A stretch of DNA of 64,000 bases from contig CAJUFB010000001.1 in assembly GCA_910585805.1 (NCBI GenBank), forward strand, positions 1 through 64,000. The letters are read 5' to 3'. Origin of the DNA: an uncultured Acetatifactor sp. GTDB taxonomy: Bacteria; Bacillota; Clostridia; Lachnospirales; Lachnospiraceae. Below, in pieces: positions 1 to 8,813 of the stretch (its first letter is position 1; the number at the start of each line of letters is the position of its first letter). The position numbers and the translations under genes were made by a program. The notes under the pieces were generated by a model. It worked only from the letters and a program-made list of their open reading frames with translations. It searched no databases and had not been told where the DNA came from.

Positions 1-75
1 CTCGGGGAGCAGATTGAAAAGGCACAGGAAAAAGTTATCAAAACAAAGGCAGCATTATATTCAATTTCTATGTAA
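1..75 (+). pseudogene. 3' remnant of a coiled-coil protein gene, cut at about position 54
   Basis: An open frame enters from the left edge and ends at a TAA at 73-75. Its visible residues (LGEQIEKAQEKVIKTKAA, then LYSISM) start as a charged helix of the kind seen in small proteins of clostridial conjugative elements; that resemblance is from memory and weak. The last six residues are encoded by DNA that reads on the opposite strand as part of the WYL regulator. The frame therefore appears to cross a junction at about base 54 and stop by chance. Confidence 0.35.
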
Positions 76-560
76 TGGCAATCCCGGATAGCCTGTCCGA
101 TATTCCACATATTATCCAGAAACCGTGTTTTATGTTGGGGCTCCACATAATGAAATGCTTCATTAATAACCAAATCCTTCACCAGCTTCTGATTACTTAA
201 CGGAACACAGCAGGAAATCAGTCGATCCAGCATATCCGTCATCTCATCCTTCCTAAACGCCCTGCTATCCAACAAAATCTTACACAATGCCAGCACTTCA
301 CTGTTGGATAGCTTCATTTTATATATCTGATCCAGCTTATATCCTTTCTCCGCCCTGTCATAGGTAACCGTATTTATATAACCGGTATTCTCTGCATCCA
401 GTTCCAGGAAATTGCGGATGTCATCGATATCCCGCTGAATACTTCTCTCGTCCACCCCGTACCTCTGCGCCATCTTCGTCTTGTTAACTACACACCCGTT
501 GACAAGATCGGTATACATTCCAAGTACCCTTTCCAACTTGCTGTTCTTTATCGTTTCCAT
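52..560 (-). pseudogene. WYL-domain HTH transcriptional regulator, truncated
   Basis: The frame starts at an ATG (560) with an AGGAGGT ribosome site just upstream. The first ~50 residues form a DeoR/WYL-type winged helix (TKMAQRYGVDERSIQRDIDDI). The following ~110 residues match the linker of WYL regulators and end at IEIEY, the first strand of the WYL ligand-sensing domain. After that, at about base 54, the frame continues as unrelated hydrophobic residues, so the second half is missing. An intact protein would have roughly 300 residues. WYL regulators sense small ligands or nucleic acids and often control mobile or defence genes; the target here is unknown. A fragment of another gene meets it head-on. 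Confidence 0.6.
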
Positions 561-820
561 AGGCACCTCCTTCGTATAACTGTCATTATACTCACAGAGT
601 ATGACAGGATCTGTCTATCTCAAATTTTTCTTCAGAAAATTTGACATTTTTCAATCATATAATACATTCATTACTGGAAAATATACAAAACATTGTAGAT
701 TTAGACAATTTACAAGAATATTATACGGGAAATGCTACTAAGAGTCAATATTTAATTCCAATAAACTCTTTATCACGAAAACACGAAAGTCAAGACAATC
801 TAAGATACAGTAATTCAGAA

Positions 821-878
821 ACAGCATGAGCAATACTGTCTGCCCATTCGCCAAAACAGCCAGCACTGCTCATGCTGT
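821..878. repeat. 12-bp inverted repeat downstream of the AAA/PD-(D/E)XK gene
   Basis: ACAGCATGAGCA (821-832) and TGCTCATGCTGT (867-878) are perfect inverted copies separated by 34 bases. They lie just past the stop codon of the minus-strand gene at 907-2502, so they could end its transcript, but no run of T follows. The rest of 561-906 is AT-rich and shows no convincing gene; the 62-residue frame at 641-829 has no ribosome site. Confidence 0.5.
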
Positions 879-906
879 CACATATCTTTTTATCAGTACT
901 ATATTC

Positions 907-2502
907 CTATTCCTCAGCCCTATATTGCTCAATCAAACATTTATGCTGCTTACTTTTCTTATTATAATTAATCCCCACTAAAATAACATCCCCTGCATAA
1001 TCTTTTAAAACACCTGCATAACACTTATCCTGAATCTGCCGGATAGCCCCGTTAACAGACCGATTCCACTTCAGCTCCACCACCATCGCCGGTTTATCCA
1101 CATGACGTCGCGGCAGAAAAACAATATCAGCAAATCCTTTCCCCGCAGGCATCTCCCTGACCAGCGTATAACTTTTCTGAGCGCTATAATAGGCAAGCGT
1201 GATCACATAACTTAACGATAACTCATTATGATAAGCAAGTACAGATGTATTCGCCATATGAATTCTGTCAATTCCCTTCGCCACGGCATCACTATCCCCC
1301 CGAAGCGTCGCACTTAGCAATTCTTCCGATTCCCTGATGGCCCGCGCAATCTCATCCCACCCGCCGTCCTCAATGGCATTCTCAAACTCCCCGGCCACTT
1401 CCTGGTTCGGTATAAAAACTTCCCCGGTATCCCCGTCATACGCCAGATATCCCAGATGCACCAGCAAAGTCATGATATCGTCCCTGCTTTTCACGCTCGT
1501 CAGATCATTCTGAAACTTCTGCGTATTGATTCTGCAGCGTCCTCCGCCCAGCATAACGATAACAGCATCTTTTAATCCGTCAAAATCCAATTCAATATAG
1601 CTTTTCAGAGATTCATAAGTCTCCGTCCGGGTCCAGTAATTCCCAAACTGCTTTCTCCGAACCGCATCCAAAACAGATTTCGGATTGTAGACATGAAAAT
1701 TACCCCTGAACAAATATCCGTCATACCACTGCCTGGCTTCCTCAAAATTTAACTCATACTTTTCACATAACTGCCGTACGTCCGCCTCCGTAAAACCCAC
1801 ATATCTTTCCAACGGAGCAGGATTTACCATGGTATACTCATCAAAATTGTTCAGAGCAGATTGCGTCCCATATTTCTTGACAGGCAAAATCCCCGTTATA
1901 TACGCCAGAGAAACGGCAGACTCCGCAAGCACTCCCTTAAAAATCCCTCTGAGAAAATTGATATATTTTTCCTGTATCTCCGCGTTATCCTTCTCCTCCC
2001 GAAACAGACAGTCCCACTCATCAATCAGAAAGATAAACTGTTCCCCCGCCCGGGAATGAATCCGCAGGAGCACCTCAGACAATGAATCATCTTCTTTCCT
2101 GACAATATCCGGATACTGCTGATACAGCTCTTTCAAAACTTCCCGCTGCATATAGGAAACGACCTGCCCCGGTATTCCTTTATCCCTGACTACACTGTAA
2201 AACCACTGGATATCCAGATAAATCACAGGGTAGCGATTCAGCTCCTGCCTGAACTCCGGTTCCCGGGCGATATTCAGGCTCTGAAACAGCTCATAAGAGT
2301 CACAGCCTCTGCTGTAATAGGCAGCCATCATTTTAACAGCCACAGACTTGCCAAAACGCCTGGGACGGCTCACACACATAAACCTCTCCTCCGTCCCCAG
2401 CACATGATTTGTAAAATCAAGCAATTCCGTCTTATCCACATAGATATCCGAACGAAGCGATGAAGCAAAACCGGCATTGCCGGGATTTAAAAAAATACCC
2501 AT
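907..2502 (-). CDS. AAA-ATPase-like protein with C-terminal PD-(D/E)XK nuclease domain
   Basis: 531 residues. The N-terminal part is a divergent P-loop ATPase with Walker A in the form SRPRRFGKS (lysine 52) and a Walker B-like FIFLIDEWD. The C-terminal part has a PD-(D/E)XK nuclease core: FADIVF supplies the Asp, and VVELKWN (Glu 476, Lys 478) the E-x-K. The family (AAA_9/DUF1703-like) occurs in many diverged copies in Bacteroidetes and Clostridia. Its function is unproven; a mobile or defence-related role is often suggested. The gene stands alone. A decayed relative appears to lie at 57.1-57.3 kb. Confidence 0.8.
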   Translation of the reverse strand: MGIFLNPGNAGFASSLRSDIYVDKTELLDFTNHVLGTEERFMCVSRPRRFGKSVAVKMMAAYYSRGCDSYELFQSLNIAREPEFRQELNRYPVIYLDIQWFYSVVRDKGIPGQVVSYMQREVLKELYQQYPDIVRKEDDSLSEVLLRIHSRAGEQFIFLIDEWDCLFREEKDNAEIQEKYINFLRGIFKGVLAESAVSLAYITGILPVKKYGTQSALNNFDEYTMVNPAPLERYVGFTEADVRQLCEKYELNFEEARQWYDGYLFRGNFHVYNPKSVLDAVRRKQFGNYWTRTETYESLKSYIELDFDGLKDAVIVMLGGGRCRINTQKFQNDLTSVKSRDDIMTLLVHLGYLAYDGDTGEVFIPNQEVAGEFENAIEDGGWDEIARAIRESEELLSATLRGDSDAVAKGIDRIHMANTSVLAYHNELSLSYVITLAYYSAQKSYTLVREMPAGKGFADIVFLPRRHVDKPAMVVELKWNRSVNGAIRQIQDKCYAGVLKDYAGDVILVGINYNKKSKQHKCLIEQYRAEE

Positions 2503-2606
2503 ACGATCAGCTCTTTCCTCTCCCTTTCCATAACATGTGCTGCAAATTCAACCGATGCGCAGTATATATCATGGCCTGGCAAATATGCAAAGAATTATTT
2601 CATCCC

Positions 2607-3704
2607 TCACTCCCTGCAGACTTCCTCCGTTTCCGCGCACGGAATCCCCAGCACCATTCTGGTTCCCTGCCCGTCCTCGCTCTCCGCCTTCACCGTAATC
2701 CCCAGCTTCTCATAAACCCTGCGGCACAGATACAGCCCGATTCCCGTAGAGCGCTTATCCAGCCTTCCGTTATACCCCGTAAAGCCCCGCTCAAAGATGC
2801 GCGGCAGATCCTCCGCCCGGATTCCGATGCCGGTATCTTCCAGCAGAAGCACTACCCGCCTCTCTGTCTTCGCTTTGGCCTGAAATATCTCCGCTGTCTC
2901 CGGTTCCGCTTCCGCCCGGATGGAAATCCCGCCCCCGGCCGTATACTTGATGCTGTTGGACAATAGCTGTTCCAGGCAGAAGACAAACCATTTCTCATCC
3001 GTCACGATCCTGAAATCCAGTGCCCCCAGCTCCAGTTTCAGCCCCTTGTTGATAAACAGGACCGAATACTTCTTCACCGCCTGCCTCACCAGGGAACACA
3101 GCTCATACTCCTGCAGCACCAGGTCCTCGGAAATGCTCTCCAGCCTCTGGAAAGCCAGCACCATCTCCACATACTGCTCGATCTTAAAGCATTCCTCCTT
3201 CATCAGGAAACTGTCCCTGTCCGAAAGCTCCAGGCGCTCTAACAGCAGCTTCATGGCGGCGATGGGCGTTTTGATCTGATGCGTCCACATCAGATAATAA
3301 TCCCCGCATTCCGCTGTTTTCTCCTCCCAGCGAAGCCGCTCCTTTCTCTGACGCTCATTCATTGCCATAAGAAAATATGCCTGAGCCTCCTCATAACTTT
3401 CCGCATATTCAATCGAGTCGGGCAGCGCCTCCGGCTTTTTCGCCGCGTCTCCCGGAAACACCTCCCCTGACTGTTCATAATGCCGGAAAACCGCTTCCAG
3501 TTCCCTGCTGCGCCGCACGTACCTTATACCGTCCAGAATCCCTGCCGCTGCCCAGACTGCCAGGGTAAGCACCGCGGCATAACATAGCTTTTCCAGATTT
3601 TCAATATGATACAGGCTTCCCACCGCCACAAGCAGCCCCACTGTCAGGACATACATCGCAAGCGCAGGCCTTTTTTCCCGCAAATAGCGAATCCACAGTC
3701 TCAT
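2607..3704 (-). CDS. sensor histidine kinase (intramembrane-sensing, BceS/VraS-like)
   Basis: 365 residues. Two membrane helices (about 14-33 and 39-58) are joined by only a few residues, so there is almost no extracellular sensor domain, as in BceS-type kinases that sense the envelope through a partner. The phospho-acceptor is His142 in MWTHQIKTPIA. An N box (EQLLSNSIKYT), a G1 box (EDTGIGI) and a G2 box (STGIGLYLCRRV) complete the ATP domain. The start overlaps the regulator stop by four bases (ATGA), so the two are co-translated. BceS kinases usually sit beside a BceAB-type ABC transporter; none is next to this pair. The stimulus is inferred to be an envelope-active compound. Confidence 0.88.
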   Translation of the reverse strand: MRLWIRYLREKRPALAMYVLTVGLLVAVGSLYHIENLEKLCYAAVLTLAVWAAAGILDGIRYVRRSRELEAVFRHYEQSGEVFPGDAAKKPEALPDSIEYAESYEEAQAYFLMAMNERQRKERLRWEEKTAECGDYYLMWTHQIKTPIAAMKLLLERLELSDRDSFLMKEECFKIEQYVEMVLAFQRLESISEDLVLQEYELCSLVRQAVKKYSVLFINKGLKLELGALDFRIVTDEKWFVFCLEQLLSNSIKYTAGGGISIRAEAEPETAEIFQAKAKTERRVVLLLEDTGIGIRAEDLPRIFERGFTGYNGRLDKRSTGIGLYLCRRVYEKLGITVKAESEDGQGTRMVLGIPCAETEEVCRE

Positions 3705-4441
3705 TTTCTCTCTCCGATGATATATCCCAACCCTTTTTTCGTATGGATCATCTGCCCGGCTCCCACAGCTTCCAGTTTCTTCCGCAGCCTGGTCATGTTG
3801 ACGGTCAGGGTATTGTCGTCCACAAAGCAGTCATTGTCCCACAGCCGCTTCATGATCGCCTCCCTGGACACTGTCTTTCCCGCATTCTCAAACAGAAGCT
3901 GCAGGATACGGAATTCGTTCTTCGTCAGCTCCAGCTTCTTCCCCTCTGCCAGGAGAGAAGCATCCGACAGATCCAAAATCAGACCCCCGCATTCCATCAC
4001 GTTGGTCTGCCCCCGAAAGGCATAAGCCCGGCGGAGCATGGCCTGAACCTTGGCAGAGAGCACTTCCGGCTCAAAGGGTTTTACTACAAAGTCATCGCCG
4101 CCCATATTCACCGCCATGACGATATTCATATTGTCGCCTGCGGAAGACACGAAGATAACAGGCACCTGGGAAACCTGCCGGATCTGGGCACACCAGTAGT
4201 AGCCATTATAAAAGGGAAGCCCGATGTCCATCAGGACAAGCTGAGGCGCATACGCCGCAAATTCCCCCAGCACATTGCCAAAATCTACCACGCAGCGCAC
4301 CTCATATCCCCATTTCTCCAGATGAAGTTTCATCTCTCCGGCTATTACAGCATCGTCTTCTACCAACAGCAGCCTGTATTTCACTTCGCTGCCCAATCCG
4401 CTGTTCATTGCAGCAGATATCTCCTGTAAATCTCCCATCAT
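3701..4441 (-). CDS. OmpR-family response regulator
   Basis: A receiver domain with acidic pocket (VEDDA), phospho-acceptor Asp72 (LMDIGLP) and conserved lysine (VVKPFEP) is followed by an OmpR/PhoB winged helix (LTKNEFRILQLLFENAG; DDNTLTVNMTRLRKKL). At 246 residues it has about 20 more at the N-terminus than usual. GGGAGG lies close before the ATG-ATG at 4441, but an internal start near MNSGLG is also possible. It is co-translated with the kinase and lies 173 bases after nifU on the same strand. That gap shows no clear promoter or terminator. Confidence 0.88.
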   Translation of the reverse strand: MMGDLQEISAAMNSGLGSEVKYRLLLVEDDAVIAGEMKLHLEKWGYEVRCVVDFGNVLGEFAAYAPQLVLMDIGLPFYNGYYWCAQIRQVSQVPVIFVSSAGDNMNIVMAVNMGGDDFVVKPFEPEVLSAKVQAMLRRAYAFRGQTNVMECGGLILDLSDASLLAEGKKLELTKNEFRILQLLFENAGKTVSREAIMKRLWDNDCFVDDNTLTVNMTRLRKKLEAVGAGQMIHTKKGLGYIIGERK

Positions 4442-4614
4442 GCCTCCCGCTCCATGCCGAAAGTCCCTGCAACTTTTGCAAATCCCCCCGCACCATTTTT
4501 ATCCGCGCTGCTCCGATCGAAAAGGAATCAAATCCGGATGTTTCTCTAAAATCACTTTCACTGAAACTGCTTTTGAACATGCTTCTGAAAAGCGCTTCCG
4601 CCTCCTTCCCATAT

Positions 4615-5052
4615 TCAATACTGCTCTTCCTCTTCCCCTTCGTGAATATCCGCCTTCGGCTTCTTCAGCCCTTCGATCACGATTCCCTCTTTCTCCGCGT
4701 AGTCCCAGAGTGCCGCATGGATTGCCTCCTCGGCAAGCAGGGAACAATGCACCTTCACGGGCGGCAGGCCGTCCAAAGCGTCCATAACCGCTTTATTCGT
4801 CACCTCCAGCGCCTCCTGGACGGTCCTGCCCTTCACCAGCTCCGTTGCCATGGAACTGGTGGCCACTGCCGCGCCGCAGCCAAAGGTCTTGAATTTCGCC
4901 TCCTTGATGACACCGTTGTCGTCGATATCCAGATACATCCTCATGATATCGCCGCACCTGGCGTTTCCCACGGTTCCCACACCGCTGGCATCCTCTATTT
5001 CCCCCATATTCCTGGGATTTTGAAAATGATCCATCACTTTCTCGCTGTACAT
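4615..5052 (-). CDS. nifU: NifU-like Fe-S cluster assembly scaffold
   Basis: 145 residues, an IscU-type scaffold on which an iron-sulfur cluster is built from sulfur delivered by NifS. The three ligand cysteines are Cys33 (NARCGD, with the conserved Asp35), Cys59 (FGCGAA) and Cys103 (VHCSLLA). There is no ferredoxin-like or C-terminal Nfu domain, as expected for the short Firmicutes form. The C-terminus is acidic (EGEEEEQ). The gene is 65 bases downstream of nifS on the same strand and is probably co-transcribed. No hscA, hscB or fdx genes are present. Confidence 0.93.
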   Translation of the reverse strand: MYSEKVMDHFQNPRNMGEIEDASGVGTVGNARCGDIMRMYLDIDDNGVIKEAKFKTFGCGAAVATSSMATELVKGRTVQEALEVTNKAVMDALDGLPPVKVHCSLLAEEAIHAALWDYAEKEGIVIEGLKKPKADIHEGEEEEQY

Positions 5053-5117
5053 GTCTGCCTCCTTATTCTATGAACCGTCGTATATATTTCCTTGTAATTG
5101 CGCAGAAATAACTTTGA

Positions 5118-6299
5118 CTACTTCCCGGTCTTCCGGGATTTCACAAAGTCCTCATACAAAGGCGACATCTCCCTGAGCCTGCCGACAATCGCCTTCAATG
5201 CCTCCACCACTTCATCCAGCTCTTCCACGGTATTGTCTTCGGATAAGGTCATCCGCAGCGAACCGTGAGCCTCCTCATGCTTCAATCCGATGGCCAACAG
5301 CACATGGGACGGGTCCAGAGAGCCCGATGTGCAGGCAGAACCGCTGGAAGCGCAGATTCCCTTCATGTCCAGCATGATCAGAAGCGATTCTCCCTCTATA
5401 AACTGAAACGAAAAATTCACATTCCCCGGAAGCCGCCTCTCCCGATGTCCGTTCAGCCGGCAATAAGGAATCTGTTTTTCGATGCTGCGTATCAGATACT
5501 CCCGCAGTTCTCTCTCCTTCCTTCCCTTCTCCTCCATCAGCTTCATTGCCCTTGCCGCAGCCGCTCCGAAGCCCACAATGCCGGGCACATTTTCCGTACC
5601 TGCCCTCCTGTTTCTCTCCTGAGCTCCACCGTGAATGAAAGAGCGAAGCTTCAGCCCGGCGCGGATATACAGCATTCCCACCCCCTTGGGCCCGTTTACC
5701 TTATGGGCGCTGGCGCTGAGCATATCCACCTTCAGCGCTTCCACATCCAGGGGAACCTGTCCGAAAGCCTGCACCGCGTCCGTATGGAACAGGATCCCCC
5801 GCTCCCTGGCAATGGCGCCGATCTCCCCGATGGGCTCTATGGTGCCGATCTCATTATTTGCATACATGACGCTGATCAGTATCGTGTCCGGACGGATCGC
5901 CGCCTTCAGCTCCTCCAGGTCCACCAGCCCGTCCTGATCCACGTCCAGATAAGTCACCTCAAATCCTTTTTTCTCAAGGTACCCGCAGGTGTGGAGAACG
6001 GCGTGATGTTCTATCTTTGTGGTGATGATATGCCGCCCTTTCTCCCCGTAACTTTCCGCAACGGCTTTCAGGGCCCAGTTGTCAGCCTCCGTTCCCCCTG
6101 CCGTAAAGTAGATTTCTTCCTGTCCGGCATTGATCAACTTCGCTATGGACCTCCTGGCTTCGTTGACAGCCTTTTTCCCGGCAGAGCCAAGGGAGTATAT
6201 GGCGCTGGGGTTGCCGTAGGCTTCTCCGAAATACGGCAGCATGGCTTCCACCACCTCCGGCGCGGTCTTCGTAGTAGCCGCATTATCCAAATATATCAT
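5118..6299 (-). CDS. nifS: cysteine desulfurase NifS
   Basis: PLP enzyme that takes sulfur from cysteine as a persulfide for Fe-S cluster assembly. The ATG at 6299 is preferred because AAGGAGA lies just before it and the family starts MIYLDNAATT; an upstream in-frame ATG at 6317 would add six residues. Length 393. Visible features are His99 (EHHAVL), the PLP lysine 200 (SASAHKVNG) and the mobile-loop Cys323 (SSGSACTSGS) of group I desulfurases. It is the first gene of a nifS-nifU unit behind a strong promoter and a long leader. Confidence 0.95.
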   Translation of the reverse strand: MIYLDNAATTKTAPEVVEAMLPYFGEAYGNPSAIYSLGSAGKKAVNEARRSIAKLINAGQEEIYFTAGGTEADNWALKAVAESYGEKGRHIITTKIEHHAVLHTCGYLEKKGFEVTYLDVDQDGLVDLEELKAAIRPDTILISVMYANNEIGTIEPIGEIGAIARERGILFHTDAVQAFGQVPLDVEALKVDMLSASAHKVNGPKGVGMLYIRAGLKLRSFIHGGAQERNRRAGTENVPGIVGFGAAAARAMKLMEEKGRKERELREYLIRSIEKQIPYCRLNGHRERRLPGNVNFSFQFIEGESLLIMLDMKGICASSGSACTSGSLDPSHVLLAIGLKHEEAHGSLRMTLSEDNTVEELDEVVEALKAIVGRLREMSPLYEDFVKSRKTGK

Positions 6300-6572
6300 A
6301 GTGCTTTCTCCTTTCATATCCTGGCAACGGAATGCTCCGCCCCCTCACTGCAGTGCCCAAAGAGACAGCCCCTGCTTAGGCAAACTTCTGCTCACACCGC
6401 AGCGCGGTCACAAGGCCCTCCAAAGAGACTGACCAGAAAATCCCTGCTTCGGGAGGCATCTGCTCCCCGCAGAACCGCCAAAGCCGGAACCCAAAGGAAG
6501 CAGCGCATCTGCCCTGAACCCGGCAGTTCAATTACGCAGGAAATCCGAATTCATACCTCATAACTAGGAATT
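6300..6572 (-). other. long 5' leader of nifS, no recognised riboswitch
   Basis: About 270 bases separate the inferred transcription start (near 6573) from the nifS start codon. The stretch is GC-rich and has no frame with a good ribosome site. A near-duplicated TCTCTTTGG motif occurs twice (about 6360 and 6421). I could not fit it to a T-box, SAM or other known leader class. It is either an undescribed regulatory leader or simply a long untranslated region. Confidence 0.35.
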
Positions 6573-6608
6573 CACTGAAAGTATATCACCGGCAATCAGT
6601 TCTGTCAA
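6547..6608 (-). promoter_or_regulatory. nifS promoter with overlapping symmetric operator-like site
   Basis: On the minus strand, -35 TTGACA (6608-6603) and -10 TATACT (6585-6580) are spaced by exactly 17 bases, a near-consensus sigma-A promoter. Just downstream, at the expected start site, two GAATTC half-sites (6547-6552 and 6568-6573) lie 21 bases apart, with further symmetric TA steps inside. A site at this place would let a repressor control nifSU; Rrf2/IscR-type regulators do this in many Firmicutes, but no rrf2 gene is in the window. Promoter call strong, operator call tentative. Confidence 0.65.
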
Positions 6609-6656
6609 CCTCTCCAAAAGAATATAATAAGGAAAAACAAAGGTCTACCTGCATTT

Positions 6657-8072
6657 ATGAAAACAAAACAACAGCACCCCCTTATTGTGGGCACCTTCAT
6701 CCTCACCGCCGCCGGCATCCTTACCAGACTGATCGGCTTTTTATACCGCATATACCTCTCACGTCTGTTCGGTGAGGAAGGCATGGGAATCTATCAGCTC
6801 CTGAGTCCGGTTCTCTCCCTTTCCTTCTCCCTGACCTCAGCCGGATACCAGACTGCCATCTCCAAGCTGGTGGCGGAGGAAGCTGCCACCAGGAAAAACG
6901 CTGCCCTGACACCGCTCTGGCTGGGACTGGGCATTTCCTTACCCCTTTCCCTGCTCTGCAATGCGGTTCTCTTCTTCTTCGCAGATCCCATTGCCCTGCG
7001 CCTGCTCCGGGAACCGCGCACGGCCTCCATGCTGCGGATCCTGTCCTTTTCCGTGCCCCTGTCCGCCGTACATTCCTGTATCAACGGCTATTTTTACGGC
7101 ATAAAAAAAGCTGGCATCCCTGCCGGAGCCCAGCTTCTGGAACAGATCACCCGGGTCGGATGCGTATACATAACAGCCGGTTACATCCTGTCTCTTGGGA
7201 AAACCCCCTCCATCAGCGTGGCAGTGCTGGGCCTTACCGTAGGGGAATTTTTCTCCATGCTGATGACCATAGCCGCCATCTGTCCCCAGCAAAAAAATCG
7301 GCCTGATACTGCCGTTTCCGGCCTGATGCAGAAGCCCCATGGAAAAAACGCTGCCCATTCTGCCGTAAGGCGGCGTTCCCTGTCCGTACAGCCTGCCGCA
7401 TCTGTCAGGGGTCTGTACGGAAAGCTGCTTTCCATGGCGCTGCCTCTCACGGCAAACCGTATCGTACTGAACTTCCTGCAGAGCATAGAGTCCGTATCCA
7501 TCCCCACACAGCTGAAAACCTACGGATATGACAACGTGACCGCCCTGAGCGTATACGGCGTGCTCTCCGGCATGGCCATGCCCTTTATTTTCTTTCCCAA
7601 TGCCCTGACCAGTTCCGTAGCCGTTCTTCTCCTTCCCATCATCTCGGAGAACTACGCTCTGGGCAATATGGACACCGTCCGCAAAACAGTCCTGCGCACC
7701 GTCAAATACTGCGGCCTCATGGGACTCTGCTGCATGGGCGTCTTTGTCCTTCTGGGAAACTGGGCGGGTACCACCCTTTTTGACAGCCCTCTGGCGGGAT
7801 ACTTCATCCGTACCCTGGGGTTCATCTGCCCTTTTCTCTACCTGGACACCACCTTATCCAGCATCCTTCAGGGACTGGGGCTGGCGGGACATCTCTTCGG
7901 CATGAATGTGGTCTGCCTTCTCCTCCGCCTGGGCTTCGTTTTCCTGGCTGTGCCGCGTTACGGCATCACAGGCTACCTCTGGGGCCTCCTGGCAAGCCAG
8001 CTCGCCCTTGGACTGCTCTATCTTGGCTGCCTCTACCGCTTCCTGGCAAAGAAATGCGCTGCGCGCATCTGA
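6657..8072 (+). CDS. MATE-like lipid flippase, SpoVB/MurJ-type
   Basis: 471 residues, almost entirely membrane helices (about 12-14). The start GTFILTAAGILTRLIGFLYRIYLSRLFG is characteristic of the clostridial SpoVB branch of the polysaccharide-biosynthesis/MurJ superfamily, which moves undecaprenyl-linked sugars across the membrane and serves spore cortex formation. A hydrophilic loop (about 215-250) splits the helices into two bundles. It is a plus-strand gene, divergent from nifS and convergent with nrdR, with a weak ribosome site. Clostridia often have several paralogues, so the exact substrate is uncertain. Confidence 0.82.
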   Translation: MKTKQQHPLIVGTFILTAAGILTRLIGFLYRIYLSRLFGEEGMGIYQLLSPVLSLSFSLTSAGYQTAISKLVAEEAATRKNAALTPLWLGLGISLPLSLLCNAVLFFFADPIALRLLREPRTASMLRILSFSVPLSAVHSCINGYFYGIKKAGIPAGAQLLEQITRVGCVYITAGYILSLGKTPSISVAVLGLTVGEFFSMLMTIAAICPQQKNRPDTAVSGLMQKPHGKNAAHSAVRRRSLSVQPAASVRGLYGKLLSMALPLTANRIVLNFLQSIESVSIPTQLKTYGYDNVTALSVYGVLSGMAMPFIFFPNALTSSVAVLLLPIISENYALGNMDTVRKTVLRTVKYCGLMGLCCMGVFVLLGNWAGTTLFDSPLAGYFIRTLGFICPFLYLDTTLSSILQGLGLAGHLFGMNVVCLLLRLGFVFLAVPRYGITGYLWGLLASQLALGLLYLGCLYRFLAKKCAARI

Positions 8073-8218
8073 ACGCTGCCTGCCTTGCAGCGGCTCCGAT
8101 ACCGCAGCCCTCATACTGTCAGAGGCATTGAGTCCTCCGGCGGCATGACCGGAAGATACCATCCACAGACATCTGTAAGCCTGTCCAGGCCCCCCAAAAC
8201 AACCTGGCAAGTTAAACC

Positions 8219-8264
8219 AGGCCAGACATCCCGGTACGGTGATCACCGCCCGGATACCTGGCCT
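8219..8264. repeat. 46-bp imperfect palindrome between convergent genes
   Basis: AGGCCAG (8219-8225) pairs with CTGGCCT (8258-8264). Inside, ATCCCGG pairs imperfectly with CCCGGAT around a perfect CGGTGATCACCG core. It sits between the stops of the flippase (8072) and nrdR (8317) and could fold from either strand, but no T-run makes it a standard terminator. The rest of 8073-8316 shows nothing recognisable. Confidence 0.5.
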
Positions 8265-8316
8265 TCCTGGTGCTTATCCGCTTTGGCTCATAAGATCATC
8301 CGTTCCGGATCCCGTC

Positions 8317-8766
8317 TCACTCCAACAGCTTCTTCAGCTCATCCATAAACGTATTTACATCTTTAAATTCACGGTAAACAGAAGCAAACCGCACATAGGC
8401 CACCGCGTCCAGATCCTTCAGCTTGTTCATCAGAAGCTCCCCGATGGTCCGGCTGGAAATCTCTTTCTCCTCCCGGCTGAAAATCTCATTCTCCACCTCG
8501 TCCACCAGCATGGTAACCTGCCGGGCGCTTACCGGCCGCTTATGGCAGGCGCGGAACAGCCCTCCCTCCACCTTGGAACGGTCATAGACTTCCCTGTTGT
8601 CATCCTTCTTGATAATGATCAGCGGGATCGTCTCAATCTTCTCATAGGTGGTAAAACGCTTCCCGCATTCGTCGCAGACCCGCCTGCGGCGAATGGAATT
8701 GTCATCCTCCGTAGGCCTGGAATCGATCACTCTCGTATTTTCATGGCTGCAAAATGGACATTTCAT
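8317..8766 (-). CDS. nrdR: transcriptional repressor NrdR
   Basis: 149 residues. The N-terminal zinc ribbon uses Cys3/Cys6 and Cys31/Cys34 (MKCPFC; CDECGKRF) and is followed by the basic segment IRRRRVCDEC. The ATP-cone domain (about 48-138) senses ATP/dATP. NrdR shuts off ribonucleotide reductase genes when dATP is high by binding paired NrdR boxes. The start has GGAGG eight bases upstream. It follows ylmC on the same strand, a neighbourhood common in clostridia. No NrdR box was noticed in the window. Confidence 0.96.
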   Translation of the reverse strand: MKCPFCSHENTRVIDSRPTEDDNSIRRRRVCDECGKRFTTYEKIETIPLIIIKKDDNREVYDRSKVEGGLFRACHKRPVSARQVTMLVDEVENEIFSREEKEISSRTIGELLMNKLKDLDAVAYVRFASVYREFKDVNTFMDELKKLLE

Positions 8767-8813
8767 GGAACTGCCTCCGTTTCTGTTAAACCTCTGTCTT
8801 TAACGTACCATAA

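Noticed and set aside
641..829. 62-residue plus-strand frame in AT-rich intergenic DNA
   Set aside because: No ribosome site, no domain, Asn/Ser-rich composition expected from AT-rich non-coding DNA.
5265..6563. 432-residue open frame on the plus strand opposite nifS
   Set aside because: It mirrors nifS and its leader, has no recognisable domain or ribosome site, and shows the Pro/Arg/His-rich composition typical of antisense frames in this genome.
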